A stretch of DNA of 64,000 nt, taken from CAYWOS01 sp964459985. GTDB lineage: Bacteria; Bacillota; Clostridia; Christensenellales; Aristaeellaceae. Under the pieces are notes generated by a model, which worked only from the letters and a program-made list of their open reading frames with translations, was not told the DNA's origin and ran no database searches. A program made the position numbers and the translations under genes. Within the stretch, counting starts at the first letter, position 1. Each line of letters opens with the position of its first letter. This document shows positions 1 through 9,820 of the stretch, one piece after another. The stretch is from assembly GCA_964459985.1 (NCBI GenBank), contig CAYWOS010000009.1, positions 1-64,000 of the forward strand, written 5' to 3'.

Positions 1-1228
1 GGTACACCACGTCGTTCAGATCCTTGCGGATCATGGGCATGTTGGTGGGCACCTGAACGACGTCGAGGCTGTATATGCCCTGAAATTCCTCCTCCTCCGT
101 TTTCGCCGTGCCCGTCATGCCCGAGAGCTTCTTGTACATGCGGAAATAGTTCTGGAAGGTAATGGTCGCCAGCGTTTTGCTCTCGCGCGCGACCTTGACG
201 TGCTCCTTCGCCTCGATCGCCTGATGCAGCCCGTCGGAATACCGCCGGCCGATCATCAGTCGTCCCGTAAATTCATCGACAATGACGACCTCGCCGTTTT
301 GCACGACGTAATCGACGTCGCGCTTCATGAGCGTGTTCGCCTTAAGCGCCTGAATCAAATAATGGTTCAGATCGTTGTTCTCGGCGTCCGAAAGGTTTTC
401 GACACCGAACGCCGTCTCCGCCTTGCGCGTGCCTTCCTCGGTAAAGACGACCGCCTTGTCCTTTTCCTCGATGGTGTAGTCGGTCTCTGCGTTCAGGCGG
501 CAGACGAAGCGGTCCGCCTTTTCATACATATCGGTGGATTTTTCGCCCTGTCCCGATATGATGAGCGGCGTGCGCGCCTCGTCGATCAGGATGGAGTCGA
601 CCTCGTCCACGATGGCGAAGGCGTGCCCGCGCTGCACCATTTCGCGCTCGTAGAGCACCATGTTGTCGCGCAGGTAATCAAAGCCCATCTCGTTGTTCGT
701 GCCGTAGGTGATGTCGGCGCGGTACGCTTTCCTTCGTTCCTCGCCCTCCAGATCGTGCGTGATGACGCCCACCGTCAGCCCGAGGAAGCGGTGCAGCTTG
801 CCCATTTCCTCGCCCTGGAAGGACGCCAGATAATCGTTCACGGTCACGATATGCACGCCCTCGCCCGCGATGGCGTTGAGGTAAGCGGGCATAGCGGCGG
901 TCAGCGTTTTGCCCTCGCCCGTTTTCATTTCGGCGATGCGCCCCTGATGGAGCACAATGCCGCCGATGAGCTGTACCTTGAAGGGCCGCTGCCCCAGCGT
1001 GCGCACGCTCGCCTCGCGCACGGTGGCGAACGCCTCGGGCAGCAGCTGATCGAGCGTTTCGCCGTTCTGGTAACGCCTGCGGAATTCGTCTGTCTTGGCG
1101 GTCAGTTCGGCGTCGGTCAGCTTTTGAAACTGCGGCTCGAGCGCGTCGATTTCCTCCGCCTTCCTGATCAACGGCTTCAGCAGCGCGTCGTTGCCGAAGC
1201 CCAGCGCCTTTTTCAATGCATCAAACAT
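1..1228 (-). CDS. secA: Preprotein translocase ATPase SecA, 5' part (truncated by window edge)
   Basis: The first 409 codons of SecA, the ATPase that drives unfolded proteins through the SecYEG channel at the membrane. The start (MFDALKKALGFG) follows a GGGGAG site. Walker A (MKTGEGKT) lies at residues 101-108 and the DEAD-like Walker B (VDEVDSILIDEART) at about 200-215, followed by the preprotein cross-linking region. The region is colinear with SecA throughout; the C-terminal half lies beyond position 1. A consensus promoter sits 50-80 bp upstream, so secA heads its own transcript. Identity is certain; only the 3' end is missing. Confidence 0.97.
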   Translation of the reverse strand, partial: MFDALKKALGFGNDALLKPLIRKAEEIDALEPQFQKLTDAELTAKTDEFRRRYQNGETLDQLLPEAFATVREASVRTLGQRPFKVQLIGGIVLHQGRIAEMKTGEGKTLTAAMPAYLNAIAGEGVHIVTVNDYLASFQGEEMGKLHRFLGLTVGVITHDLEGEERRKAYRADITYGTNNEMGFDYLRDNMVLYEREMVQRGHAFAIVDEVDSILIDEARTPLIISGQGEKSTDMYEKADRFVCRLNAETDYTIEEKDKAVVFTEEGTRKAETAFGVENLSDAENNDLNHYLIQALKANTLMKRDVDYVVQNGEVVIVDEFTGRLMIGRRYSDGLHQAIEAKEHVKVARESKTLATITFQNYFRMYKKLSGMTGTAKTEEEEFQGIYSLDVVQVPTNMPMIRKDLNDVVY

Positions 1229-1277
1229 TCATTATCTCCCCGGACGCCCGCCGTCATGGGCGGCCGTCAACCGATAT

Positions 1278-1306
1278 ATTATACAGGAAGACAACGGCGC
1301 TGTCAA
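1278..1306 (-). promoter_or_regulatory. Sigma-A promoter of secA
   Basis: Read on the minus strand: TTGACA (1306-1301), 17-bp spacer, TATAAT (1283-1278). Both hexamers are perfect matches. It lies about 50 bp upstream of the secA start codon. Confidence 0.85.
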
Positions 1307-1363
1307 TCGCGGCGCGCGGCGCGCGGGCAGGCGGCGGGGACGGCGCATATTTCGCGGGAGCGG

Positions 1364-1392
1364 TTTACATTATTGTCGAAATATGTTACAAT
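1364..1392 (+). promoter_or_regulatory. Sigma-A promoter of the solute-binding protein operon
   Basis: TTTACA (1364-1369), 17-bp spacer, TACAAT (1387-1392), about 160 bp upstream of the lipoprotein start codon. Confidence 0.65.
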
Positions 1393-1554
1393 GTCAGAGG
1401 AATTGACGATATCGACCGACCGGACGCGCGGCGCGCGGATCATATGCCCGCGCGCGGCCGCCGTTTTACGGACAACGATCGAATAAGGACAGACGCGCCC
1501 TCCCGGTATTGCGGGCATCGCCCGCGAAAGCGACGAAGACTTGAGGTGACCGAT

Positions 1555-3201
1555 ATGAAAAAGCGGCTCTGTCTTCTGCTCCTCCTGACCATCACATGCG
1601 GGCTGATCGCCGGCTGCGCCGATCAGACGACCCGCCCCGCCGCGTCCGACGCGCCGAAGGACGCGCCTTCGCTCGTCGGCAACATTCCGATTGCCTTTCC
1701 GCTGACAGCCTCCCCGCAGACGCTGAAAATCATCATCACCGGCTTTGACGGAAAACCGCAGGACGACGTGTACGTCTGGCGGAAATACGAGGGCATGACG
1801 GGCGTTCACGCCGAGTTTCTCACGGTCGCGAAAGAAAAGCGCGCCGAGGAAGTGTATAACGCGCTCACCAACAAAAAGCCATATGATATCATCCTGCGCT
1901 GCAAGCTGTCGGCGACCAGCCTGACAAGGTACGGCAAGAGCGGGCTGATTCTCGATCTCGCCAAGGACGGGCTGCTCGAAACATACGCGCCCAACTGCTA
2001 TCAATACCTTCGCTCGCACCCCGACACGCTGGCGTCCGTCATGGACCCGGACGGCGCCATCTACGCGCTGCCGCAGGTCAACGCCGGCGCCGAGCTGCGC
2101 GTCGCGCTCAAGCTGTACGTCAACAAGTCGTGGCTCGAACGGGTCGGCGGGAAGCTGCCGACCACAACGGAGGAACTGCGCGAACTGCTGACCGCGTTCC
2201 GCGATCAGGACGCCAACGGCAACGGCGACCCAAACGACGAAATTCCCCTGTGCGGCGATTGGGACAGCGTGAGCACGGCGCTGTACGGCGCTTTCGGGCT
2301 TGCCAACCGGGGATTCCACAACACGGCGGTCGATTGCGATCCCGAAACGGGCAAGGCGCGGTTCGTCCGGGGCTGCGACGCGTACAGGAAGTTTCTCGCC
2401 TACATGAACGGTTTATATACCGACAGGCTGATCGACAAAAACGTGTTCAGCGTTACGAACGATCAGCTCATGGGCAGCATCGCCGCCGACCGGGTCGGCG
2501 TATTCGCCAACACCAATCTGGCGCTGCTCCCGGCGGACAAGGCCGATCAATGGGTCGCCGTCGGCGAGGCGCTGACAGGCCCCGACGGCGATAAAATGTG
2601 GACGGCGATCCGCGCGAACTTCCATTCGACGGGCGCCGCCGTGATCCCGAGCGCCTGCAAGAACCCCGAATTGGCGCTTCGCTGGCTGGATTTCTTCTGG
2701 ACAGACGCGGGGACGCTGTTCTATCACATGGGCGTCGAGGGCGAAACCTATCAATCGCTCGCGAACGGCGGGTACGATTATCTGCCGGAAATCTACGCGG
2801 AAATGAAAGAGAAAAACCTCTCCTTTGACGCCGTGATCAGCGCGTATTCCCCCTACCCCGGCGGCAGCAACCCCACGGTGGAAATCGCGCCCTACTTCAT
2901 GGGCGGCGAAATGGCGGATATCCCCGCGCAGGCCGCGCGGACGCTGATGACGTACGGCCCGGAGGCGTACTGGCCGAGCTTTACCTTCACGCAGGAGGAA
3001 AACGGCGCGCTCGACGCCGTCAAGGGCGATCTCAACAAATACTGCGATACAATGCAAACCGATTTTGTGACGGGCGCGCAGCCGCTCTCGGCGTGGGATG
3101 GCTACATCGGGCAGTTGGACGAGCTGGGCGTGCAGGATATGCTGCGGATCTATCAGGCGGCGATCGGGCGATACGACGCGCTCATCGAATCGCTCCGATA
3201 A
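1555..3201 (+). CDS. Extracellular solute-binding lipoprotein (ABC family 1-like)
   Basis: A 548-residue lipoprotein resembling carbohydrate-binding proteins of ABC importers. The start at 1555 follows GAGGTGACCGAT; a longer upstream reading has no start support. Residues 1-20 form a lipoprotein signal peptide with lipobox LIAGC (Cys21), then a low-complexity linker and the bilobal binding fold. A DxNxNGDxNDE calcium-loop-like segment (RDQDANGNGDPNDE) occurs near residue 220, common in this family. No permease or ATPase gene is adjacent. The next gene, 41 bp downstream, is a membrane histidine kinase, so the protein may present a ligand to that sensor rather than feed a transporter (inference). 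Confidence 0.85.
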   Translation: MKKRLCLLLLLTITCGLIAGCADQTTRPAASDAPKDAPSLVGNIPIAFPLTASPQTLKIIITGFDGKPQDDVYVWRKYEGMTGVHAEFLTVAKEKRAEEVYNALTNKKPYDIILRCKLSATSLTRYGKSGLILDLAKDGLLETYAPNCYQYLRSHPDTLASVMDPDGAIYALPQVNAGAELRVALKLYVNKSWLERVGGKLPTTTEELRELLTAFRDQDANGNGDPNDEIPLCGDWDSVSTALYGAFGLANRGFHNTAVDCDPETGKARFVRGCDAYRKFLAYMNGLYTDRLIDKNVFSVTNDQLMGSIAADRVGVFANTNLALLPADKADQWVAVGEALTGPDGDKMWTAIRANFHSTGAAVIPSACKNPELALRWLDFFWTDAGTLFYHMGVEGETYQSLANGGYDYLPEIYAEMKEKNLSFDAVISAYSPYPGGSNPTVEIAPYFMGGEMADIPAQAARTLMTYGPEAYWPSFTFTQEENGALDAVKGDLNKYCDTMQTDFVTGAQPLSAWDGYIGQLDELGVQDMLRIYQAAIGRYDALIESLR

Positions 3202-3242
3202 CGTACGGCGCGGCGGAAATAGAGAACAGTGGGTGACGGCGC

Positions 3243-5549
3243 ATGAAGAACGACAGGCAGGCATTTTCCGATCTGCAGACATCCGGGTTTATCCGATCGA
3301 TCATCACGCGCGTGCTGTCGATATTTGTCCTCGTCAGCCTCGTCATCGCCGCCGTCGCCTTTATCTCCTTTACCGGTGAAATTAGGCGGTCGATGCTGCT
3401 GGACAAGAAAAAGCAGCTTGTCTCCGTCGAGCAGGCCATCTCCAAGCGAATGGACGAGATCGTCAGCATCGCGTACAGCATCGGGAACGATCCCGTGTTC
3501 TATATGAAGCCCGTGGCGGTCGATTCGGCGTCGGGACGCGAAATGTCCGCCATGCTCGGGCGGTATCTCGTGGGCAACCGCTTCATCGAACATCTGGCGT
3601 ACTGCCGTACGGCCGAGCCGGACATTATCTACACCTCGCGCGGCGAGCGCTCGCTGAGCGAGTTTCTGGCGAGCAGCATCGGCACGGCGCAGGCGGATAT
3701 TCCCGGGATCATCCGGGCGATTCACGGCATCGACAAAACGCAAATCATACTGGCGGGCGGACAGGAGAACGGCTTTTTCGCGTTCGCCTATCCGCTGCCG
3801 CAGCTTTCCGACAACCCGCAGGCGCACGTGCTGATGATGATTCCCGTCAGCGGCGTGCGGCCGCTGTTCGAGGCGCTGCTCATGAACGGCAACGGGCGCG
3901 CCGCGGTGTTCGACGCGGACGGTACGGTGATCTTCAGCGTGAGCGGCGAGGCAGAGGCGATTGATCTGACGGCGTTTGTCGTGGGCGACGAAGCGGAAGC
4001 CGAGTATACGTCGCCCTCCGGGCAGCAATACTCGCTGCAAAAGGTCGTATCCCCCACCAACCAATGGACGTACGCGTTCGCGATGCGACGCAGCGACACC
4101 CTCACGGGGCTTGCCAACAAGCAGATCGCTTTCATCGCCTTCATTCTGATCGCGCTCGTGGCCGCCGTGCTGGTGATGCTCGCCATCGTGATCGCGCGTT
4201 TTCAGCCGATCCGGCGTCTCGCCGCGCAGGTAGCCAAGGAAAAGCAGACGAACGGTGAGGGCGGGAAAATCGTGGACGAGCACGCGCTGCTCTCGGACAC
4301 CATCGCCGCGCTCAAGGACGACAGCGCGCAAAAGCAGAAATACGAAACGGCGTATCACGAGGCGGAGGCGGCGAGCAAGGCGAAATCCGCCTTTCTCTCC
4401 AGCATGAGCCACGACATCCGCACGCCGATGAACGCCATCATCGGCATGACGGCCATCGCGCGCAAGCACATCGGGGATCAGGCTTACGTGGACGAATGCC
4501 TGAAAAAGGTGCAGATTTCATCGGACTATCTGTTGAGCATCATCAACAACGTGCTGGACATGAGCCGGATCGAATCGGGCCGCATTCCCATCGAGCAGGA
4601 GCCGGTTATGATTCCCGCGCTGATTGACAGTCTTGTATCGCTGATGACTTCGAGCGCCGAAGCCAAATCGCAGACAATTGAGGTCGACATGCGCGGCGTG
4701 ACCGACAGCGCCGTGATCGGCGACAACGTGCATCTGGTTCAGGTGTTCGTCAATATCCTCTCCAACGCGATCAAGTTCACGCCCGAGGGCGGCAGGATCA
4801 CCGTTACGGTCACTCAAACGGCGTCGGACGACGCGCGTTTCGGCCTGTATTCCTTTGTTTTCGCCGACACGGGCATCGGGATTCCGCCCGAGTTCATCGA
4901 TCACGTATTCGACACCTTCTCTCGCGCCGACGCGCAGCTCGCGCCCGGAACGGAGGGAACGGGGCTGGGCATGGCGATCGCGTGGAAGCTCGCCCATATC
5001 ATGGGCGGCGATATCCGCTGCGAAAGCGAGCTGGGGCGCGGCTCGACCTTCACCGTCGTCATGCGGATGCGGTATGCCGAGCAAGCGCCCGCCGAAATCG
5101 CTCCGATACACGCGCACCGCGCCGATCCGGGCGTCATCGACCTCGCCGGTCGGCGCATCCTGCTGGTCGAGGACAACGCCATGAACCGCGAAATCGCGCG
5201 TAAAATCATCGGCGAAACGGACGCCGAGATCGTCGAAGCCAACGACGGCAAGGCGGCGGTCGACGCCTTCGCGTCGCGCCCCGAGGGATTCTTTGATTTG
5301 ATTTTCATGGACATCCAGATGCCCGTCATGAACGGCTACGAGGCGACGGCCGCCATCCGCCGGATGAGCAGGCCGGACGCGGCGACCGTGCCCATCTACG
5401 CCATGACCGCCAACACCTTTGACGAGGACGTGCGGCAGGTCCGGGACGCCGGAATGAACGGTCACATCGGCAAGCCGTACAACCCGCCGACGCTCTACCG
5501 CGTGCTGGCGCAGGCGCTGGGCGCGCCCGCGAAGGATAAAAGCGCGTAA
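3243..5549 (+). CDS. Membrane-bound hybrid histidine kinase with receiver domain
   Basis: A 768-residue hybrid sensor kinase. Predicted transmembrane helices at about residues 20-43 and 295-318 flank an extracytoplasmic sensor of about 250 residues (Cache-like by size; not otherwise recognised). Then come a short linker, a dimerisation/phosphoacceptor domain with His390 (SMSHDIRTPMN), and a complete ATPase domain: N box (NILSNAIKFTPEGG), G1 (DTGIGIP) and G2 (EGTGLGMAI). The C-terminal receiver has the phosphoacceptor Asp690 (FMDIQMP) and the conserved Lys (GKPYNP). There is no adjacent output regulator, so signal would pass through an unlinked phosphotransfer partner. It lies 41 bp after the solute-binding lipoprotein, a likely co-transcribed pair. 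Confidence 0.93.
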   Translation: MKNDRQAFSDLQTSGFIRSIITRVLSIFVLVSLVIAAVAFISFTGEIRRSMLLDKKKQLVSVEQAISKRMDEIVSIAYSIGNDPVFYMKPVAVDSASGREMSAMLGRYLVGNRFIEHLAYCRTAEPDIIYTSRGERSLSEFLASSIGTAQADIPGIIRAIHGIDKTQIILAGGQENGFFAFAYPLPQLSDNPQAHVLMMIPVSGVRPLFEALLMNGNGRAAVFDADGTVIFSVSGEAEAIDLTAFVVGDEAEAEYTSPSGQQYSLQKVVSPTNQWTYAFAMRRSDTLTGLANKQIAFIAFILIALVAAVLVMLAIVIARFQPIRRLAAQVAKEKQTNGEGGKIVDEHALLSDTIAALKDDSAQKQKYETAYHEAEAASKAKSAFLSSMSHDIRTPMNAIIGMTAIARKHIGDQAYVDECLKKVQISSDYLLSIINNVLDMSRIESGRIPIEQEPVMIPALIDSLVSLMTSSAEAKSQTIEVDMRGVTDSAVIGDNVHLVQVFVNILSNAIKFTPEGGRITVTVTQTASDDARFGLYSFVFADTGIGIPPEFIDHVFDTFSRADAQLAPGTEGTGLGMAIAWKLAHIMGGDIRCESELGRGSTFTVVMRMRYAEQAPAEIAPIHAHRADPGVIDLAGRRILLVEDNAMNREIARKIIGETDAEIVEANDGKAAVDAFASRPEGFFDLIFMDIQMPVMNGYEATAAIRRMSRPDAATVPIYAMTANTFDEDVRQVRDAGMNGHIGKPYNPPTLYRVLAQALGAPAKDKSA

Positions 5550-5570
5550 GGACGCGCCGGCGCGGCGGTA

Positions 5571-6667
5571 TCAGAACCGATCGGGCAGCCAGCATTCGTC
5601 CCGCCCGAAAGGCAGGGCAAACAGCCTGCCCTGATCGGCTTCGTCCTTCGCCTGATGATATTTGAACAGCATATCGCCGTCGAGGCGTCCCAATATCTCG
5701 ATTTTTCCCGTCACATGGCTCATCACGTAGCGGAAACGCTTGGCGTGGCCGTTGAGCCGCGCCTTGGCGCGCTCGACAATCGCGTATCCCTCGTCAAGCG
5801 GCAGCTGAAACTGTCCGCACACGCCGCGCGCGGGACGGCACTGGAACAGGTAGTACGGCACGATGCCGAGCCGCACCATACCGTTCATCAATTCAACCAG
5901 CGTGTCCACCGAATCGTTGACGCCGCGCAGCAGCACCGTTTGGTTGCTCACCACGACGCCGGCGGCGAGCAGCGCGTCGACCGCCGCGCGGGCGTCGGCG
6001 GTTATCTCGCGCGGATGGTTGAACTGCGTGACGACGTAGATCCGCGTTTTACGCGCGTATGCGGCGAGCATATCGGTCAGCGCGGCGTCCCCGATGATCC
6101 TTTCGGGCAGCACGACGGGCGTCCGCGTGCCGAAACGGATCATTTCAATATGATCGATGCCGTCAGCGCGTCAAGGTATCGTTTGATCGCGGCGTTCGAC
6201 AGCATCAGCGAATCGCCGCCCGTCACCAATACGTTATTGATTTCATGATGCGCCGCTATGTATTCGGCCGCCTCGTCGAGCTGCCGGTTGATCTCCTCGT
6301 CGGACAGCCCCACCATGCGCTTGCGGAAGCAATGCCGGCAGTACATGGCGCACACGTTGGTCGACAGCACCAGCGCCGTCTGATCATATTTATGCTGAAG
6401 GCCCACCGCCTTGGTGTTTGTTCCTTCGCCGCTCGTATCGGCGCGCCCGACGTCGCCGCACTCCCCGGGCGAGGGCACGCACATGCGGCGAATGGGATCG
6501 TCCGGATCGTTCGGATTGATCAAAGACAGATAATATGGCGTCACCGCCATCGGGTACACATCGATAATCCCGCGCATTTTCCCGGCTTCCTCGTCCGTCA
6601 TGGCGATATACGCCCCGAGTTCCTCCACCGTGCGGATACTTTTGCGCATTTCCTCCTGCCAGCTCAT
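5571..6667 (-). pseudogene. KamA-family radical SAM enzyme (lysine 2,3-aminomutase-like), frameshifted
   Basis: Two frames together read as one KamA-type protein of about 366 residues. The first (6667-6140; AGGAGG 7 nt before ATG) carries the cluster motif CAMYCRHC and GGD (VLVTGGDSLMLSN). The second (6143-5571) continues directly with IDHIEMIRFGTRTPVVLPER, the next stretch of the family, and ends with the PLP-lysine region (VTGKIEI). The switch occurs near 6155-6165, where one missing base separates LTA from IDHIEM. The two frames overlap as ATGA, so coupled synthesis of two pieces is formally possible. A one-base deletion, real or from assembly, is simpler. The enzyme would isomerise an amino acid to its beta form; substrate unknown. 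Confidence 0.8.
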
Positions 6668-6837
6668 TTCACAGCCTCCTTTGGTCGCGTTGTCAACAGA
6701 TGCGTCATGTGAAGCTCGCGCAGAACGGAAATAACGCCGGGGCGACAGGGAAAAAATCCCTCCTTTGCGGGCGACGAGCGCCTGTATGATTTCCGCTTAT
6801 GAAACTCTTGTTTCCTTGCACGCATTCTCCGCTGAAC

Positions 6838-6866
6838 AGTATACCATAAAACCCGAAAAAACGCAA
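6838..6866 (-). promoter_or_regulatory. Promoter of the KamA-like gene
   Basis: On the minus strand TTGCGT (6866-6861), 17-bp spacer, TATACT (6843-6838). It leaves a leader of about 165 nt before the start codon at 6667. The leader contains a short AGGGA/TCCCT hairpin but matches no riboswitch class I know. Confidence 0.6.
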
Positions 6867-6900
6867 ATGAGGGAACCGTCCGATCGTTCGGGCGATTCCC
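6856..6900 (-). terminator. Possible terminator downstream of kbl
   Basis: An imperfect hairpin (arms 6871-6883 and 6887-6900) downstream of kbl, with a run of six T on the minus strand only 9 nt after the stem. The T run overlaps the -35 box of the KamA-like gene. The distance makes it a weak candidate. Confidence 0.4.
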
Positions 6901-6931
6901 CCATCAAGCGACAAATACCGTCCGGGCCGGT

Positions 6932-8119
<1,188 letters not shown>

Positions 8120-8132
8120 GCGCTGATCCTCC

Positions 8133-9170
8133 TTATTTCGTCCAGTCGAGCACAACCTTGCCCGAATTGCCGCTCATCATGGCGTCGAAGCCCTTCTGAA
8201 AATCGGTATAGCGGAAGCGGTGCGTGATGACCGGCGAGAGATCCAGCCCGCCCTGCACCATATAGGACATCTGATGCCAGTTGTCCATTTTACGCCCGTA
8301 AATGCCCTGCAGCGTCAGCCCCTTGCCGATGATGAGGTTCATATCCACCTTGATCGGCTCGTCGCCCAGACCGAGCAGCGAAATCTTGCCGCCGTTGCGC
8401 ATGACCGAGATCATCTGATGGAACGCCGCGCCGCTTCCCGACATTTCGAGGCCGACGTCGAAGCCTTCGGAGAGATTCTGCTGCCGCATCACCTCGCGCA
8501 GATCGTCCTTTGTGATGTTGACCGCCGCGTCTGCGCCCATTTTGCGCGCAAGATCGAGGCGGTATTCGTTCATGTCGGTGACGACCACGCGCCGCGCGCC
8601 GGCGTACTTGCAGATGCCGGCGGCGATCACGCCGATGGGGCCCGCGCCCGAAATGAGCACGTCCTCGCCGACAAGCGGGAACATAAGCGCCGTGTGCGTG
8701 GCGTTGCCGAAGGCGTCGAAGAAGGAAACGACCTCCTCGGGCAGCCTTTCGTCGATGCGGATGACGTTGCGCGAAGGAATGCAAAGGTATTCCGCGAACG
8801 CGCCGTCGCGGTCGACGCCCACGCCGATATGATCGTTGCACCACTGGATGTTGCCCGAGTGACAGTTGCGGCAGTGACCGCAGGTGATGTGCCCCTCGCC
8901 GCTCACGCGCTGCCCGATCACGAGATCGCTCACGCCCTCGCCCAGCGCCGCGACTTCGCCCACATACTCGTGGCCGATGACCTGCGGCGGCTTGACGTGC
9001 TCGCTCGCCCATTTGTTCCATTTGTAGATATGCACGTCGGAGCCGCAAATGGCCGTTTTGTGGGTCTTGATCAGCACTTCGCCCGCCTTGGGCACGGGCA
9101 CGGGCACGCGCCTGAGCTCCAGCCCCTCGCCGGCGAACGGCTTGACGATGGCATCCATCATGGCCTGCAT
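8133..9170 (-). CDS. tdh: L-threonine 3-dehydrogenase
   Basis: A 345-residue zinc-dependent medium-chain dehydrogenase oxidising L-threonine to 2-amino-3-oxobutyrate with NAD. The catalytic zinc site (CGSDVH, GHEYVG) and the four-cysteine structural zinc loop (CGHCRNCHSGNIQWC) are intact, as is the nucleotide-binding GAGPIGV. The start at 9170 follows AGGAGGGG. It is the promoter-proximal gene of tdh-kbl, transcribed from a consensus promoter that carries a 19-bp palindrome near the start site, so repression by an unidentified regulator is likely. Confidence 0.96.
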   Translation of the reverse strand: MQAMMDAIVKPFAGEGLELRRVPVPVPKAGEVLIKTHKTAICGSDVHIYKWNKWASEHVKPPQVIGHEYVGEVAALGEGVSDLVIGQRVSGEGHITCGHCRNCHSGNIQWCNDHIGVGVDRDGAFAEYLCIPSRNVIRIDERLPEEVVSFFDAFGNATHTALMFPLVGEDVLISGAGPIGVIAAGICKYAGARRVVVTDMNEYRLDLARKMGADAAVNITKDDLREVMRQQNLSEGFDVGLEMSGSGAAFHQMISVMRNGGKISLLGLGDEPIKVDMNLIIGKGLTLQGIYGRKMDNWHQMSYMVQGGLDLSPVITHRFRYTDFQKGFDAMMSGNSGKVVLDWTK

Positions 9171-9236
9171 CGAAAATCCCCTCCTGTCCTTCCATCGCGC
9201 ACAATTATCCATATTACAGGGACATTATGACCGTTT

Positions 9237-9255
9237 TGTCCTTGTTTCAAGGACA
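9237..9255. promoter_or_regulatory. Palindromic operator candidate at the tdh start site
   Basis: A perfect inverted repeat of two 8-bp arms around three bases (TGTCCTTG-N3-CAAGGACA). It begins at the last base of the -10 box and covers the expected transcription start. The placement suits a repressor. The binding protein is not evident nearby; the PheB-like ACT protein just upstream is one speculative candidate. Confidence 0.6.
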
Positions 9256-9283
9256 TTCTATCGTGCTTTCGCAAAATTGTCAA
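9255..9283 (-). promoter_or_regulatory. Sigma-A promoter of tdh-kbl
   Basis: On the minus strand TTGACA (9283-9278), 17-bp spacer, TAGAAT (9260-9255). The -35 box directly abuts the T run of the upstream terminator. Confidence 0.8.
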
Positions 9284-9286
9284 GAG

Positions 9287-9317
9287 AAAAAGAGCGGGCT
9301 CGCAAAGCGAACCGCTC
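9287..9317 (-). terminator. Rho-independent terminator of the AAA ATPase-pheB operon
   Basis: A hairpin with arms 9292-9303 and 9307-9317 around an AAA loop, followed on the minus strand by five T residues. It separates the pheB operon from tdh-kbl on the same strand. Confidence 0.75.
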
Positions 9318-9382
9318 CGAAGGGCACGGACATGCGCGGTCATTCCGCGACGGCGACGCGCGCGTGATTTGACGGCGCGCGG

Positions 9383-9820
9383 CTACTCGACGGCGACAAG
9401 GCGCGGGTTTTCCACGCCCGGCGTATCCCCGACGGCGCGAAGCAGCTCGGCGGTCGTGCAGTCCATGGCGCTGATGTCCATGGAGATGGTGACGCTCGCC
9501 TGATGATTGATGGGCAGGCTTTGCGTGATGGTCAGAATGCTGCCGCCCATCCCCGACAGGCGCTTGAGCAGCTCGCTGAGCACGCCCGGCTCGTGGTTGA
9601 GCAGCATGGACAGCACGGCGTTGCGCCCCGAGGACAATTCGGACGGCTCGAGGATATAGTCCTTGTATTTATAGAACGTGCTGCGCGATATGCCCGCCGC
9701 CCTGACCGCCTCGCCGACCTTGCGCGCGCCGCCCCGCTCGAGCATCCGGCGCGCCGAAAGCACTTTTTCATAATAGTCGGGCAGGATGCTTTTATGGATC
9801 ATCAGATATTCGTTCAGCAT
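9383..9820 (-). CDS. pheB: PheB-like ACT domain protein (UPF0735)
   Basis: A 145-residue protein of the UPF0735/PheB family: an N-terminal helical, HTH-like part (LLERGGARKVGEAVRAAGISRSTFYKYKD split by family conservation around SRSTFYKYKD) and a C-terminal ACT domain (about residues 70-143), an amino-acid-binding regulatory fold. PheB in Bacillus is linked to phenylalanine biosynthesis, but its biochemical role is poorly defined. Here it is translationally coupled to the upstream AAA ATPase through an ATGCTGA stop/start overlap. The following operon on the same strand degrades threonine. The family assignment is firm; the ligand is unknown. Confidence 0.85.
   Translation of the reverse strand: MLNEYLMIHKSILPDYYEKVLSARRMLERGGARKVGEAVRAAGISRSTFYKYKDYILEPSELSSGRNAVLSMLLNHEPGVLSELLKRLSGMGGSILTITQSLPINHQASVTISMDISAMDCTTAELLRAVGDTPGVENPRLVAVE

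Larger units (their letters stand above)
1229..1554. other. Intergenic region between divergent secA and solute-binding protein
   Basis: A 326-bp stretch without a convincing gene. It holds the secA promoter on one strand and the promoter of the lipoprotein gene on the other (1364-1392). The lipoprotein transcript would have a leader of about 155 nt (1400-1554), GC-rich, in which I recognise no riboswitch class. Open frames crossing it lack ribosome binding sites. Confidence 0.6.

Noticed and set aside
6143..6143. Programmed frameshifting in the KamA-like gene
   Set aside because: No slippery heptamer or downstream structure is evident; a missing base explains it better.
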